Shown: positions 20,628-29,860, counted from the first letter of the stretch. The stretch: DNA of 64,000 nucleotides from CAVSWN01 sp963770995 (GCA_963770995.1 CAVYRS010000005.1:620001-684000); one strand, 5' to 3'. The notes: a model not told the origin generated them from the letters alone. Numbers and translations: made by a program.

Positions 20628-22042
20628 ATGAAGACATCCCCCCCAGTGTCTTTCCGAGCAAGCGCCACCCTCGCGCTCGTGCTCGCGGCGACGCTCGTCG
20701 CGGCGCAGACGCGTATTACTCCGCCGCCCAACAAGTACACACCCGAGCAGGACGTGGAGCTGGGCATGAAGGCCGCCGCCGAGGTGCGGCAGCAGATGCC
20801 CGTGATGCGTGACGATGAGGTGACCTCGTACGTGGAAGACGTCGGGCGCCGCCTCGTGACCGCGATTCCCGCTGAGTTCCGGCGGCCAGAATTCCGGTAC
20901 TCGTTCGATGTGATCAACGTGCGGGAGATCAACGCGTTCGCCTTGCCGGGCGGACCGATGTTCGTCAACCGCGGCATGATCGAAGCGGCCAGGACCGAGG
21001 GCGAAGTCGCCGGCGTGATGGCGCACGAGATCAGTCATGTGCTCCTGCGCCACGGCACCGCGCAGGCCAGCAAAGCGACCAAGTACGAAATCGGCCAGGT
21101 GGCGGGCGCCATCCTTGGATCGATCATCGGCGGCGGCTGGGGCCAGGTGGTCTCGCAGGGCACGCAGTTCGGACTCGGCACGTCGTTCATGCGGTTCGGC
21201 CGGGAATTCGAGAAGCAGGCCGACCTCGAGGGCGCGCAGATCATGGCGCGCGCCGGATACGACCCGCGCGACATGGCCAACATGTTCAGGACGATCGAGC
21301 AGCAGAGCGGATCGCGGCGGACCCGAGTGGCTGAGCGATCACCCGAACCCGGGCAATCGCGTCGACTACATCACCAAGGAAGCGCAGTCGCTGCGCATCG
21401 AGAATCCGATCCGCGATACGCGCGAATTCGAACAGGTGCGGGCGCACCTCGCGCGCGCTGTCACCCGCGCCGACAACCGAGCAGGCGACGCGCAACGCGC
21501 GGTCCGGCCGCCCGACGGGCACGAGCGGGCGTCCCTCGAACGTCCCGAGCGGACGCGTGCAGGCGCCGTCGAACCGCTACCAGCAATACAACCTGGGCAA
21601 CTCGATCCGGATCAGCGTCCCCTCGAACTGGCGGCAGCTGCAGGACAACAACTCGGTGACGTTCGCACCCGACGGCGCGTACGGTCAGTACAACGGGCAG
21701 AGCATCTACACCCACGGCGTGGAACTGGGCGTCGCACGGAACGAGGCGCACAATCTCCAGGACGCGACCGACGAGCTGCTCGACTCCCTGGCGCAGGCCA
21801 ACCCGCAACTGAGCCGTCCGTCCGGGTACGACCGGGTGAACATCGGGAATCGAGCCGGGCTTCGCACGGTCCTGACGAACACGTCGGAGGCAACCCGTCA
21901 GCGCGAGAACATCGAAGTGTTCACGACGCAGCTGCGCGACGGCAGCCTGCTCTACACGATTGCCGTGGCGCCGCGCGACGAGTATTCCTGGTACCGCAAC
22001 GTCTTCAACCGCATCGTCGGCTCCATTGATTTGAGAGACTAG
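20628..22042 (+). CDS. M48-family metalloprotease (exported), frameshifted
   Basis: Signal peptide to ~residue 30 (LALVLAATLVAAQ). M48 catalytic core: FALPGGPMFVNRGMIEAA, zinc motif HEISHVLLRHG, third ligand in REFEKQADLEGAQIMARAGY, then WLSDHPNPGNRVDYI. A C-terminal ~150-residue domain (NLGNSIRISVPSNWRQLQD) is separate. Extra bases near 21305 and 21459 break the frame. It belongs to the BepA/YfgC-like periplasmic proteases that maintain the outer membrane. The ATG at 20628 gives the signal peptide. Confidence 0.88.
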
Positions 22043-22055
22043 GGGGAAGATCAAC

Positions 22056-22136
22056 AAGTCAGAAGTACGAAGTCAAAAGTCAGAAGCCAGAGATGTTGTC
22101 TGTACTTCTGACTTCTGACTTCTGACTTCTGACTTA
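22056..22136. repeat. Word-palindrome (AGTCAGAAG / CTTCTGACT)
   Basis: The left arm has AGTCAGAAGT-like words (22056-22086) and the right arm four consecutive copies of ACTTCTGACTT (22102-22136). It lies between convergent genes. Confidence 0.85.
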
Positions 22137-22142
22137 CCGCCG

Positions 22143-22730
22143 TCAGAATTTCAGCGTCAGTCCCCCGCCGCCGCGCCAGTATTCGAGCTGCTCGCTTCCG
22201 AACATGCCGAACGACATGTCCTGGAACGTGCGAACACGACGCAAGTCGCTCCGCAACGCCAGGCGCGGATGCACGTAGAACTCGAGACCGCCGCCGACGT
22301 TCCACCCAAGCGTCGTCTTGTCGGCGCCCATACCGACCGCGTCGAGGGTCGCGTGCGGCCGGACGAACGCCAGGCCGAACACGCCGTACGGTCGTACCAA
22401 TCCGGTCGGCAAACGCACGAGGAAGTTGCTCGCGATGGTCAGCACGGCGCTGCTCTTCCCCGGCTGGTTGCCGAAGAATTGCTTCGCGTAGCTGATGTCT
22501 TCCTCGAATCCGAAGATGCCGTGGCCGGTTCCCATGGACACCCCGAAGCTGCTGCGGTTGCCGCAGTTCACGCCTGCAGCCGCGGCACAACCGACGGCGT
22601 CGCCGCCAAAGCTCAATCCGATGAGCGGTGAGATGAAGCCGTCAGCGCGGGCGGGCGTGGCGCCCACCATGATGATGAGGATGCAGCTGGCGAGCAGGCG
22701 CGCGATCAGTCGTGACATTTTTTGTCCCAT
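22143..22730 (-). CDS. Small outer-membrane beta-barrel protein (OmpA/OMP_b-brl-like)
   Basis: About 195 residues with a signal peptide (LLASCILIIMVGATPARA) and alternating strands (FISPLIGLSFGGDA, SSFGVSMGTGHGIFGFEEDI, VRPYGVFGLAFVRPH, GWNVGGGLEFYVHPRLALR), ending GGGLTLKF with the terminal Phe typical of barrels recognised by BamA. The pair of Cys (VGCAAAAGVNCGNR) may form a loop disulfide. Function unknown. Confidence 0.7.
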   Translation of the reverse strand: MGQKMSRLIARLLASCILIIMVGATPARADGFISPLIGLSFGGDAVGCAAAAGVNCGNRSSFGVSMGTGHGIFGFEEDISYAKQFFGNQPGKSSAVLTIASNFLVRLPTGLVRPYGVFGLAFVRPHATLDAVGMGADKTTLGWNVGGGLEFYVHPRLALRSDLRRVRTFQDMSFGMFGSEQLEYWRGGGGLTLKF

Positions 22731-22838
22731 AGCGGTTGCTGCGCGCTGCTCGAGCAATCCGCATTCCGTGCCTGGTTCTGCTCAGAACTCGGCACGGTGT
22801 CACGACTGAATCGCACAGAACTGTCACATTCCGTCAAA

Positions 22839-24568
22839 TCACACCGTCGCGCTCGACGGGCGCGCGACTGACTTCCAGTTCTTCACGATGTACTCGGCGG
22901 TCCGCCACGCCAGCGCCTGCGCCGTGAGCGTCGGGTTGTGCGCGCCGCTGGTGCCCATCACCGACGCGCCGAGCACGCCGAGGTTCGGCGATTCGTGCGA
23001 CAGCCCCCAGCGATTGACGACGTTGGTGTCGATGTTGTCGCCCATGCGTGTGCCGCCATAGGCGTGAGTGGAGATGCCCATCGCCCCGCCGACGGGCCCG
23101 CGCTGCACGGCTATCGCGCCGGCCGCGCGATACCACTCCTCCATCTTGTCCTGCATGAACGCCGCGATCTTCCGCTCGTTCTCCTTGAATTCCGCCGTGA
23201 TGCGGCACACCGGAAAGCCGAGCGGATCCTTCACCGTGGGATCGAGATCCAGATAGTTGTCATCGTAGGGCAGCGTCGTCTTCTGGATGTACGAGCTGTT
23301 CGATCGGTCGGCGTTCTCCTTGATGAAGCGCTTCCACGCGGTGCCCCAGTTCGGCGCGCGGCCGAACGTGTTCATGCCTGCCGCGGAGATCGGCCGGCGG
23401 TCTGAAAAGACCCACAGGTTGCCGCCGCCGATGAAATCGAGCTGTGCGTGATCGAAGTTGTCGTCGGCCCAGTTGTCCACCGCGACACCCTGCGCCGGCA
23501 GGCCGTACCAGGAGTTCGTGTTCGAGGGAAACAGCGCGGTCACCGCGCCGCCAGTGTGATGACTGAAGTAGTGACGCCCGACCTGTCGGTGATTGTTCGC
23601 CAGGCCGTTCGGGTACGCCTTGGACTTCGACAGCAGGAGCAGCCGTACGTTCTCGTAGGTGTAGCTCGCGAGCAGCACGACTCTCGCCGGCTGGAAGTAC
23701 TCGACGCCGTCAACGAGGTAGGTGACGCCGGTCGTGCGACCCTCGGCGTCCACTTCGATCGTCGTCACGTGCGCGCGCGTCACAACTTTGAACCGGCCGG
23801 TCGCCTGCGCTCGCGGGATCGTCGTCACCGCCGTCGAGTTCTTGGCGTCGACGTGGCAGCCGCCTCGGTTGCAGAACCCGTGATACATGCACGCCGATCG
23901 GTTCTGGTACGGCCGCGAGTTGACCGCCGCCGGACCGGGGAACGGGTGCCAGCCGAGCGTGCGCGCACGGCCGCCGTCATCTTGTCGAGGAACTCGGTCG
24001 GCCGCAGCGGCGGCATCGGATAGGCGCGCTTGCGCGGACCCTCGAAGCGGTTGCCTCGCGGATCGACCTTGCCGTCGATGTTCCCCGCCTGCCCGGACAC
24101 GCCGACTTCGTACTCGATCTTGTCGTAGAACGGTTCGAGCTCGTCGAGGCCGAACGGCCAGTCTTCGACCGTCGATCCCTTGGGGATGCGTGACGCGCCA
24201 TAGCGGCGCTTCGTCTCGCTCACGACCTTGAAGTCCCAGGGGTTGAGCCGCCAGCTCTGAGCCCAGTAATGGAGCGTCGTGCCGCCGACGGCGTTCTGCA
24301 TGGGGTGGATGTTGCTGCGCGGACCGGTCGGCGAGGAAGCAGTCGCGCGCGAGGTCGGGATCTCCTGATTCGCTTTCTGCACGCCCTGCGGCCACCCGCG
24401 AAAGTTGTTCCGCAGTTCGTCGGGCGCGAAGTCACGGCGCGTGAGCCACGATCCCGCCTCGAGACCGATCACCTGCAGGCCCGCCTGCGCCAACGGCAGC
24501 GCCGCCACGCCGCCCGCGGCGCCGAGGCCCACGATCACGACGTCGGTGTCCTTGAGTCGAGTGGCCAT
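22839..24568 (-). CDS. GMC family oxidoreductase (FAD), one frameshift
   Basis: FAD-binding start TDVVIVGLGAAGGVAALPLA; GMC signature region QNAVGGTTLHYWAQSWRL; after the break GFCNRGGCHVDAKNSTAVTT; C-terminal His region HAYGGTRMGDNIDTNVVNRW and SGAHNPTLTAQALAWRTA. About 575 residues. The break near 23965 needs one missing or two extra bases. With the neighbouring gluconate 2-dehydrogenase subunit 3-like protein it probably forms a Tat-exported sugar or alcohol dehydrogenase. Its ATG shares the A of the upstream TAA. Confidence 0.85.
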
Positions 24569-25260
24569 TACTTCTCCGCCTTCGTGAACGACTCGTACTG
24601 ATACGCCGATTTGTGGTTCGGCTTCATCGCGCCCGATTCGAGCTGCTTCTGCTCCGCCGCACTCACCATCGTCCGCACACCGGGATAGCCGATGAGATCC
24701 CAGCCGACGAAGTTCGCGTTGCCGCCGTAGTACGGATCGCCGAACGTCCCCTGGTGCGTGTGGTTCAGCACCATGTTGAAAAACACCGCGGAACTGCCGG
24801 TGAAACCGGTCGCCGCGCCGGTTTCGACATCGATCAGCAAGGAGTCCTGGTCGGTCGGCGACAGGCGTGTGAACGCGGCGCCGCGCGACGATTGCGCGTA
24901 GCGATCGAGCGCGGCGAGGCCGGCCGTGTATGCCTGTCGCGATGACGAGAGCGCGCCGCCGAGCGCGCGGTCGATGTACTGCACGGCGCCGGCCTCTTTC
25001 GCGCCGGGGCCGAGCGCGTCGCTCGGGATCAACCGCGCGACGACGGCGTCGAGAATATCGGATTCTTCGGCCGTGAGGGTCTCGAGCGGCACACGCGCCG
25101 GCTGTGCGTAGTGTCCGGCTTCAACCGGACCTTCGTGGTGTCCGTCCGCCTCCGCTCGCTCGAGATCCGACGAGCTTCGGCGAGACCCGCCGGTGGCGGC
25201 CGCCGCCGCACCGATCGCGCCCGCTCGCTTCAACAAGTCGCGTCGAGTGATGAAGGTCAT
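24568..25260 (-). CDS. Gluconate 2-dehydrogenase subunit 3 family protein (Tat-exported)
   Basis: Tat signal TRRDLLKRAGAIGAAAAA, then a linker, then the subunit-3 domain (LTAEESDILDAVVARLIPSD, AGAVQYIDRALGG, FFNMVLNHTHQGTFGDPYYG, DLIGYPGVRTM). It is the small partner that carries the GMC dehydrogenase subunit through the Tat system. The segment GHHEGPVEAGHYA just after the Tat signal is translated from a palindromic repeat (25111-25144), in frame. Its stop overlaps the GMC start. Confidence 0.83.
   Translation of the reverse strand: MTFITRRDLLKRAGAIGAAAAATGGSRRSSSDLERAEADGHHEGPVEAGHYAQPARVPLETLTAEESDILDAVVARLIPSDALGPGAKEAGAVQYIDRALGGALSSSRQAYTAGLAALDRYAQSSRGAAFTRLSPTDQDSLLIDVETGAATGFTGSSAVFFNMVLNHTHQGTFGDPYYGGNANFVGWDLIGYPGVRTMVSAAEQKQLESGAMKPNHKSAYQYESFTKAEK
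25111..25144. repeat. Palindromic repeat (GTCCGGCTTCAACCGGACC type) inside a gene
   Basis: GTCCGG and CCGGAC pair around CTTCAA, followed by TTCGTGGTGTCC. The same design occurs near 28577-28690. Read on the minus strand in the host gene it gives GHHEGPVEAGHY; other frames give the peptide TKVRLKPDTT, which I recall as a common artefact in acidobacterial predictions. Confidence 0.7.
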
Positions 25261-25266
25261 TGATCC

Positions 25267-26757
25267 CTACTTGCGCTCGTACGTGGCGACGAGCTCGCCC
25301 TGTCCGATCACATGGCCCTTGATGGCCGCCAGCAGATCGGTCCGCGTCAATCCGGGCTTGAGATCGAGATCCGCGTCGATGGCGTACACGACGAAATGGT
25401 AGTGATGCACTTTCCCCGGCGGCGGCGCCGGGCCGCGGTAGAACGGACGCCGAAAACCGGATAGACCCTGGATGGCGCCCGCAATCTCGGAGGGCATCGG
25501 CGCATCCGGGTCGAACGGGATGTTTTCGGGGAGGCCTTTCGCGGTCGCTGGAATCTTGTAGATCACCCAGTGCACGAACGGCGGCGGGTTGCCCGCATCA
25601 GGGTCCTCGCACACGACGGCGAGCTGCTTGGTACCCGCCGGCACGTTCCGCCATGTGAGCGGCGGCGACAGGTTCCGGCCGTCAGCTGTGTACTGCCTCG
25701 GAACCGGCTGGTCCGCCTTGAGCGCCGGACTCTCGACCACGAGCGCCGACGCTGACGCCTGGCCGGCGGTTGCCTTCTCGAGCAACTCGACCACATCGTC
25801 CTGCCGCGACAACGCCGCGAGCATGGCGGGAGTGCGCTCGATCTCGTCCATCGCTTTCGGATCCGCGCCGCGCTCGAGCAGCAGCTGCACGAGGTCGCGC
25901 GACCCGGCGAACGCCGCAACCATCAGCGCCGTGCGGCCGGTGGCGTCCTTCGCGTTCACGTCCACGCCGGCGTCGAGCAGCGGGCGGACCGCATCCGCGC
26001 AGCCGCCAGCGGCCGCCATCAGCAGCAGCGGACGGCCGTCGCGCGACGCCTTGATGTTGCCGCCCTTCTTCAGCAGCAGGTCGACGACCGCTCCGTGGCA
26101 GCCTTCCGCGGCGAGCGTCAGCTCCGCGTCGCCCCACGACCCGCCCGCCTTCGACAACAACTCCACGATGTCGGCGTGACCGCGCGCCGCCGCGTATCGC
26201 AACGCCGTGGCGCCGACTGCGTCCGCGGCGGTGACGTTCGCACCTTTGGCAACCAGCGCCTGCACCACCGGCGTGTGGCCGTTCATGGCCGCCGCCATCA
26301 TCGGCGTCCGGCCCTGTTGATCCGCGACCGCGGCGTCAGCGCGGCGATCGAGGAGCCGCGTCACGACCTCGGCGTAGCCGCCGAACGCGGCGGCTGTCAG
26401 CGCAGTCGCGCCGTCGCGCGTGCGCAGGTTGGGATCGGCGTTGCTCGCGAGCAGCAGCGCCACCGTCTCGATGCGGTTCGCGGCGGCAGCCCGCATCAGC
26501 GCCGTGATCGCATCGCGATCGGCGGCGTTGACGTTGGCGCCGGCGGAGATCAACAGACGGGCAACGGCGGTGTGGCCCTGCGCGGCGGCCACCATGAGCG
26601 GCGTCATCCCGGTGTCGTCGGGTTCGTCGACCTTGACGCCCTTGGCGATCAGAGCCTGGACCGCGCTGGGGCGGCCGTCGAGCGCAGCTTCGGCGAGCCG
26701 GGCTGCATCGCCCCCATCCGTCTGCAGGGCGATCACAAGCGCGAGGGCGAGAACCAT
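25267..26757 (-). CDS. Ankyrin-repeat protein fused to a PEBP (YbhB/YbcL) domain
   Basis: A protein of 496 residues: a short signal or TM (MVLALALVIALQ), about nine ankyrin repeats (residues ~25-325; e.g. GMTPLMVAAAQGHTAVARLL, GRTALMVAAFAGSRDLVQLL), then a phosphatidylethanolamine-binding-like domain (residues ~340-496: LSPPLTWRNVPAGTKQLAVV, CEDPDAGNPPPFVHWVIYKI, VHHYHFVVYAIDADL). The PEBP ligand-site DPD and H residues are kept. The reading is unbroken. Ankyrin-PEBP is an uncommon arrangement; probably a periplasmic binding or scaffold protein. Confidence 0.85.
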   Translation of the reverse strand: MVLALALVIALQTDGGDAARLAEAALDGRPSAVQALIAKGVKVDEPDDTGMTPLMVAAAQGHTAVARLLISAGANVNAADRDAITALMRAAAANRIETVALLLASNADPNLRTRDGATALTAAAFGGYAEVVTRLLDRRADAAVADQQGRTPMMAAAMNGHTPVVQALVAKGANVTAADAVGATALRYAAARGHADIVELLSKAGGSWGDAELTLAAEGCHGAVVDLLLKKGGNIKASRDGRPLLLMAAAGGCADAVRPLLDAGVDVNAKDATGRTALMVAAFAGSRDLVQLLLERGADPKAMDEIERTPAMLAALSRQDDVVELLEKATAGQASASALVVESPALKADQPVPRQYTADGRNLSPPLTWRNVPAGTKQLAVVCEDPDAGNPPPFVHWVIYKIPATAKGLPENIPFDPDAPMPSEIAGAIQGLSGFRRPFYRGPAPPPGKVHHYHFVVYAIDADLDLKPGLTRTDLLAAIKGHVIGQGELVATYERK

Positions 26758-26781
26758 CGCGCCGGATTGTTACATAAGAAC

Positions 26782-26813
26782 CGCTCATCCTTCGACAAGC
26801 TCAGGATGAGCGA
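26782..26813. repeat. Short copy of the CTTCGACA.GCTCAGGA repeat
   Basis: CTCATCC and GGATGAG flank TTCGACAAGCTCA. This is the minimal form of the composite element at 30900 and 37493. It follows TTACATAAGAACCG, similar to the flank at 48417. Confidence 0.75.
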
Positions 26814-26824
26814 TGCTGAAGCGC

Positions 26825-27319
26825 CTAGCGCTCGACGATCCTGCGGTCGATGCGAAATTCGCCGACGCGCACCCATTGGCGCGATCCGTACCGCGCGAAG
26901 AGATCGACGGTTGCGTCCACGAACTTCGAATTGCTCAGCAGGTCCCTTTGCGGGTCGGAGCCGGTGTAACCCGCGCCGCCCTTGATTACCAGCGGGCCGG
27001 CCGCGGCCGCGGGCGCCAGGCCGGACGATCCGGCCGCGATGATCATGCCGTTGCTCCACTCAGCCGTCTCGCCCACCCGACGGAACACCGCGTTGACGTG
27101 CACGGGTGCGAGCGTGTGGTCCGACGCGTTCTTGACCTTGAACGATACGACCGGCACCAGCTTGTTATTGGTCCCCACCGGGCCCGCATCTGCCCAGCCG
27201 GTGGTGACCGACTCGAGACGCAGCGCCTCGGCGACGTCTACGGTCGGGCTGCAACTCGCACAAGAAATCAGCAGCAGTAATGTGGCCCAGGGCTGCGCCA
27301 CTTCGGTTCTTTTCCCCAT
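26825..27319 (-). CDS. Hypothetical lipoprotein
   Basis: A protein of 164 residues with a lipobox-like LLLLISCASCS near residue 20. The rest is an FxLxY-like beta domain (NNKLVPVVSFKVKNASDHTL, VNAVFRRVGETAEWSNG, DATVDLFARYGSRQWVRVGE) of the type seen in periplasmic Ig-like accessory proteins. Divergent from the ArsR gene. Function unknown. Confidence 0.6.
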   Translation of the reverse strand: MGKRTEVAQPWATLLLLISCASCSPTVDVAEALRLESVTTGWADAGPVGTNNKLVPVVSFKVKNASDHTLAPVHVNAVFRRVGETAEWSNGMIIAAGSSGLAPAAAAGPLVIKGGAGYTGSDPQRDLLSNSKFVDATVDLFARYGSRQWVRVGEFRIDRRIVER

Positions 27320-27358
27320 AGCTCTTTAGACACCAGATGCGCGGCTTCGGGACCGCGC

Positions 27359-27387
27359 TTGACATATATTTCAGTTTAAACTAAATT
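27359..27387 (+). promoter_or_regulatory. TTGACA-17-TAAATT promoter with a palindromic operator in the spacer
   Basis: TTGACA (27359-27364) and TAAATT (27382-27387) are 17 bases apart. The perfect palindrome AGTTTAAACT (27373-27382) lies between them. Transcription would start at or near the ATG at 27394, so the ArsR mRNA may be leaderless and autorepressed. Confidence 0.6.
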
Positions 27388-27393
27388 ACTTCC

Positions 27394-27760
27394 ATGGCGG
27401 CGATCGACAACCCGGTGCTCCTCACCTCGCTCGCCTCGCCGCGGCGGCAGGAGATTCTGCGCCTGGTCTGGGACCGGGAACTGCGCGCCGGCGACATCTC
27501 TCGAGCGATGCCCGACGTCACCTTTGGCGCCGTCTCGCTGCAGCTTGGATTCTCTGGAACGCGCGGGCCTCGTGGAGGTCCGCGTCGACGGCCGCAACCG
27601 TTTCTATCGCGCGCGCCGCGACGCGCTCGGCGCCCTCGGCCAGCTCCTCGAAAGCATGTGGAGCGACGCGTTGTGGCGATTGAAGAACGCCGCTGAACTC
27701 GAACACTGCCGCCGTGGTCCGCGTCCGCGGCGCCGACGTATCAGTACGCGGAAGATCTGA
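27394..27760 (+). CDS. ArsR-family HTH regulator, one frameshift
   Basis: Winged-helix regulator: NPVLLTSLASPRRQEILRLV, AGDISRAMPDVTFGAVSLQL, then after an extra G near 27550 LERAGLVEVRVDGRNRFYRA and LGALGQLLESMWSDALWRLK. About 120 residues. Such ArsR proteins are paired with an SRPBCC gene just downstream, as here (9 bases). No metal-binding Cys, so it probably responds to an organic ligand or acts as a constitutive repressor. Confidence 0.8.
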
Positions 27761-27768
27761 GAGGTTTC

Positions 27769-28551
27769 ATGCCGACAACGTCCACGCTTCCCTATCAGCT
27801 CGACCGCACCGTCACGATTCGTGCGCCGCGCGACACGGTGTTTCAGTTCCTGACCGAGACGCCGCGCTGGGCGGCCTGGTGGGGCGCCGGTTCAACGATC
27901 GACCCCACACCCGGCGGCCGCGTGCACATCGTCTATCCCGGCGGGATCGAAGTATCCGGCGAAGTCATCGCGGTCGATCCACCGAAGGCGATCGTGTTCT
28001 CGTACGGATTCGTGAAGGGCACGCCGATCCCGCCGGGCGCCTCGAAGGTCACGATTCGCCTCGAAGCCGACCGGTCCGGCACGCTCGTGCACCTCACGCA
28101 CGAATTCGCGGACGAAGCCGTTCGCAACGAACACGTGCAGGGCTGGCGCTATCAGTTGGCCGTCTTCGGCAACCTCGTCGCCGATGCTGTCAACTCCGGC
28201 GCGGCGGATATGGTCGACGGCTGGTTCGACGCGTGGGCCGAGCCCGACGCGGAGCAGCGGCAACAAATGCTGTTGCGCGTGGCCTCTCCCGACGTCCGGT
28301 TCCGCGATCGGTACGGCTGCACGGACGGCGTAGCGGATCTCATGCCTCACATTGCCGCCGCGCAGCACTTCATGCCGGGCATCCGCCTCTCGCGCCAGGG
28401 CGCGGTGCGGCATTGCCAGGGCACCGTGCTCGTCGACTGGGCCGCGCGCGCCAGCGACGGTCAGGATCGCGGCCGCGGCACGAACGTCTTCGTGCTGGGC
28501 GCCGACGGCCGCATCGAATCGGTCACCGGCTTCTGGAGCGCCCCTTCATAA
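27769..28551 (+). CDS. SRPBCC (AHSA1/START-like) protein with a SnoaL-like C-terminal half
   Basis: A protein of 260 residues. N-terminal AHSA1-like domain (~1-140): RTVTIRAPRDTVFQFLTETP, WAAWWGAGSTIDPTPGGRV, SGEVIAVDPPKAIVFSYGF. The C-terminal half (~150-260: SPDVRFRDRYGCTDGVADLM, GTNVFVLGADGRIESVTGFW) looks like a SnoaL/NTF2-type pocket. Regulated with, and probably by, the ArsR protein upstream. Ligand unknown. Confidence 0.82.
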   Translation: MPTTSTLPYQLDRTVTIRAPRDTVFQFLTETPRWAAWWGAGSTIDPTPGGRVHIVYPGGIEVSGEVIAVDPPKAIVFSYGFVKGTPIPPGASKVTIRLEADRSGTLVHLTHEFADEAVRNEHVQGWRYQLAVFGNLVADAVNSGAADMVDGWFDAWAEPDAEQRQQMLLRVASPDVRFRDRYGCTDGVADLMPHIAAAQHFMPGIRLSRQGAVRHCQGTVLVDWAARASDGQDRGRGTNVFVLGADGRIESVTGFWSAPS

Positions 28552-28576
28552 TTGCTCCACAAGGGGACACGGGTCG

Positions 28577-28690
28577 CACGGATCAAAGCCGGACCCCACG
28601 TACGTTCGCAGGGCTGAAGCCCTGCGCCACACAATCCGACACCCTTGCATAGTTCGTGGGGTCCGGCTTGCCAGGCTTTAGCCGGACCTA
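28577..28690. repeat. Nested palindromes between convergent genes
   Basis: GCAGGGCT-GA-AGCCCTGC (about 28604-28622), GGACCCCAC facing GTGGGGTCC, and GGTCCGGCTT facing AGCCGGACC form three interleaved stems. The last reaches the end of the kinase-BRCT gene. Confidence 0.65.
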
Positions 28691-29860
28691 CCCCGACTTC
28701 CGTTTTCCAATGAGCCGCCAGAACTGTTCTTCGTTGAGCAGCGTGATGCGATGCCCTTTCGCGCGCAGGCGCTTGATCTCCATCAGCTTCAATCCCGCAT
28801 CCCGGCCAGCGGCCTGCAGCGGGTTGGGCCTCCCCCTCACCACGACCGTCGTCCGCACCGACGGCATGCCGTGAATGATCGCGCCGGCCCGGCGCGCGGC
28901 GCGGACCGCTTCGCTGCGCCGCATGGTGAGGATGCCGGTGAACGCGAGGTGGACGCCCTTCAGCGTCCGCAGCACGCCACTGCGCAACGATGCCGGCGGG
29001 GTCTGCAGCGCCTCGATCATCTCGTCCGCGCTTTCGTAGCGCTTGCGCCGCTCGCCGATGCAGCGGTAGACGATCTCTTTCAGGTGATCCGAGCACGCCA
29101 GCCGTCGCACGTCGTGGGGACGAATCCGCGCGCGCGCGTCGCCTTTGATCAACATGCCCAGCAACTGCCCCACCTGATACACATCGTCCCGCGCCTGCCA
29201 TTTGGGTGTCGCACGCGCGAGCAGATCGCTCGGAGCAGTCAACACGTTCATCGTGTGCGCCGTCACTCCGCGATCGTCGCTCTGCTGCCGGACGATGCCG
29301 AAGTCGCCGAGTTTGAGACGGCGTCCGTCGCACACGAAGACGTTGAGCGGGGTCAGATCGCGATGCAGCGCCTGGCCGCGGTGCAGCTTTCCGAGCACAC
29401 CAAGAATGCCGGCGATCTCGCGGCGCGTCACGGTTTCCGAGAACTTCTTCGCGCTTCGCGCGAGGAACGCGCTCAGGTCGCCGTGGCGCGCGTACTCGAG
29501 CGCCAGGCAATACAACGGATGGCCCGTCGGGCGAATCGTGGGAAAGGTGTCGAACACGCGGATGGCGCGCGGATGCTCCTGCAGGAGCTGGCCAAAATAC
29601 GCTTCGCGCAGCCACCCGTCGATGCGCGAGCTCACCTTGATGCACACGACTGACGGAACGCTCGTGGATCGACCCAGGCGTCTCGCGAGATAGACCTGTC
29701 CAAACCCGCCTTCGCCCAACAGTCGATCGATCCGGTATTGCAGGCCGCTCTCGGCGCTGAAGACGATGTCGCCGGGCGCAACGAGAGGCGTTCCACGCTT
29801 CAAGCGGTGACCAAACCCCGTAACGGCGCGCGTTGTAGCAGCGGACGTGTGTGTCGGCAT
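28688..29860 (-). CDS. Ser/Thr protein kinase with C-terminal BRCT domain
   Basis: A protein of 390 residues. Kinase (~35-290): Gly loop LLGEGGFGQVYLARRL, VVCIKVSS, catalytic loop ALHRDLTPLNVFV, LGDFGIVRQQ in place of the DFG loop, so all catalytic residues are present. C-terminal BRCT domain (~305-385) of DNA-ligase type: LKGVHLAFTGILTMRRSEAV, RAARRAGAIIHGMPSVRTTV, KGHRITLLNEEQFWRLI. No TM, so it is cytosolic. This kinase-BRCT join is unusual; it suggests phospho-peptide recognition or DNA-end association (inference). Confidence 0.87.
   Translation of the reverse strand: MPTHTSAATTRAVTGFGHRLKRGTPLVAPGDIVFSAESGLQYRIDRLLGEGGFGQVYLARRLGRSTSVPSVVCIKVSSRIDGWLREAYFGQLLQEHPRAIRVFDTFPTIRPTGHPLYCLALEYARHGDLSAFLARSAKKFSETVTRREIAGILGVLGKLHRGQALHRDLTPLNVFVCDGRRLKLGDFGIVRQQSDDRGVTAHTMNVLTAPSDLLARATPKWQARDDVYQVGQLLGMLIKGDARARIRPHDVRRLACSDHLKEIVYRCIGERRKRYESADEMIEALQTPPASLRSGVLRTLKGVHLAFTGILTMRRSEAVRAARRAGAIIHGMPSVRTTVVVRGRPNPLQAAGRDAGLKLMEIKRLRAKGHRITLLNEEQFWRLIGKRKSG

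Noticed and set aside
22839..24568. Two separate oxidoreductase genes
   Set aside because: The two frames are the N- and C-terminal parts of one GMC enzyme with no duplicated segment and no start signal at the junction.
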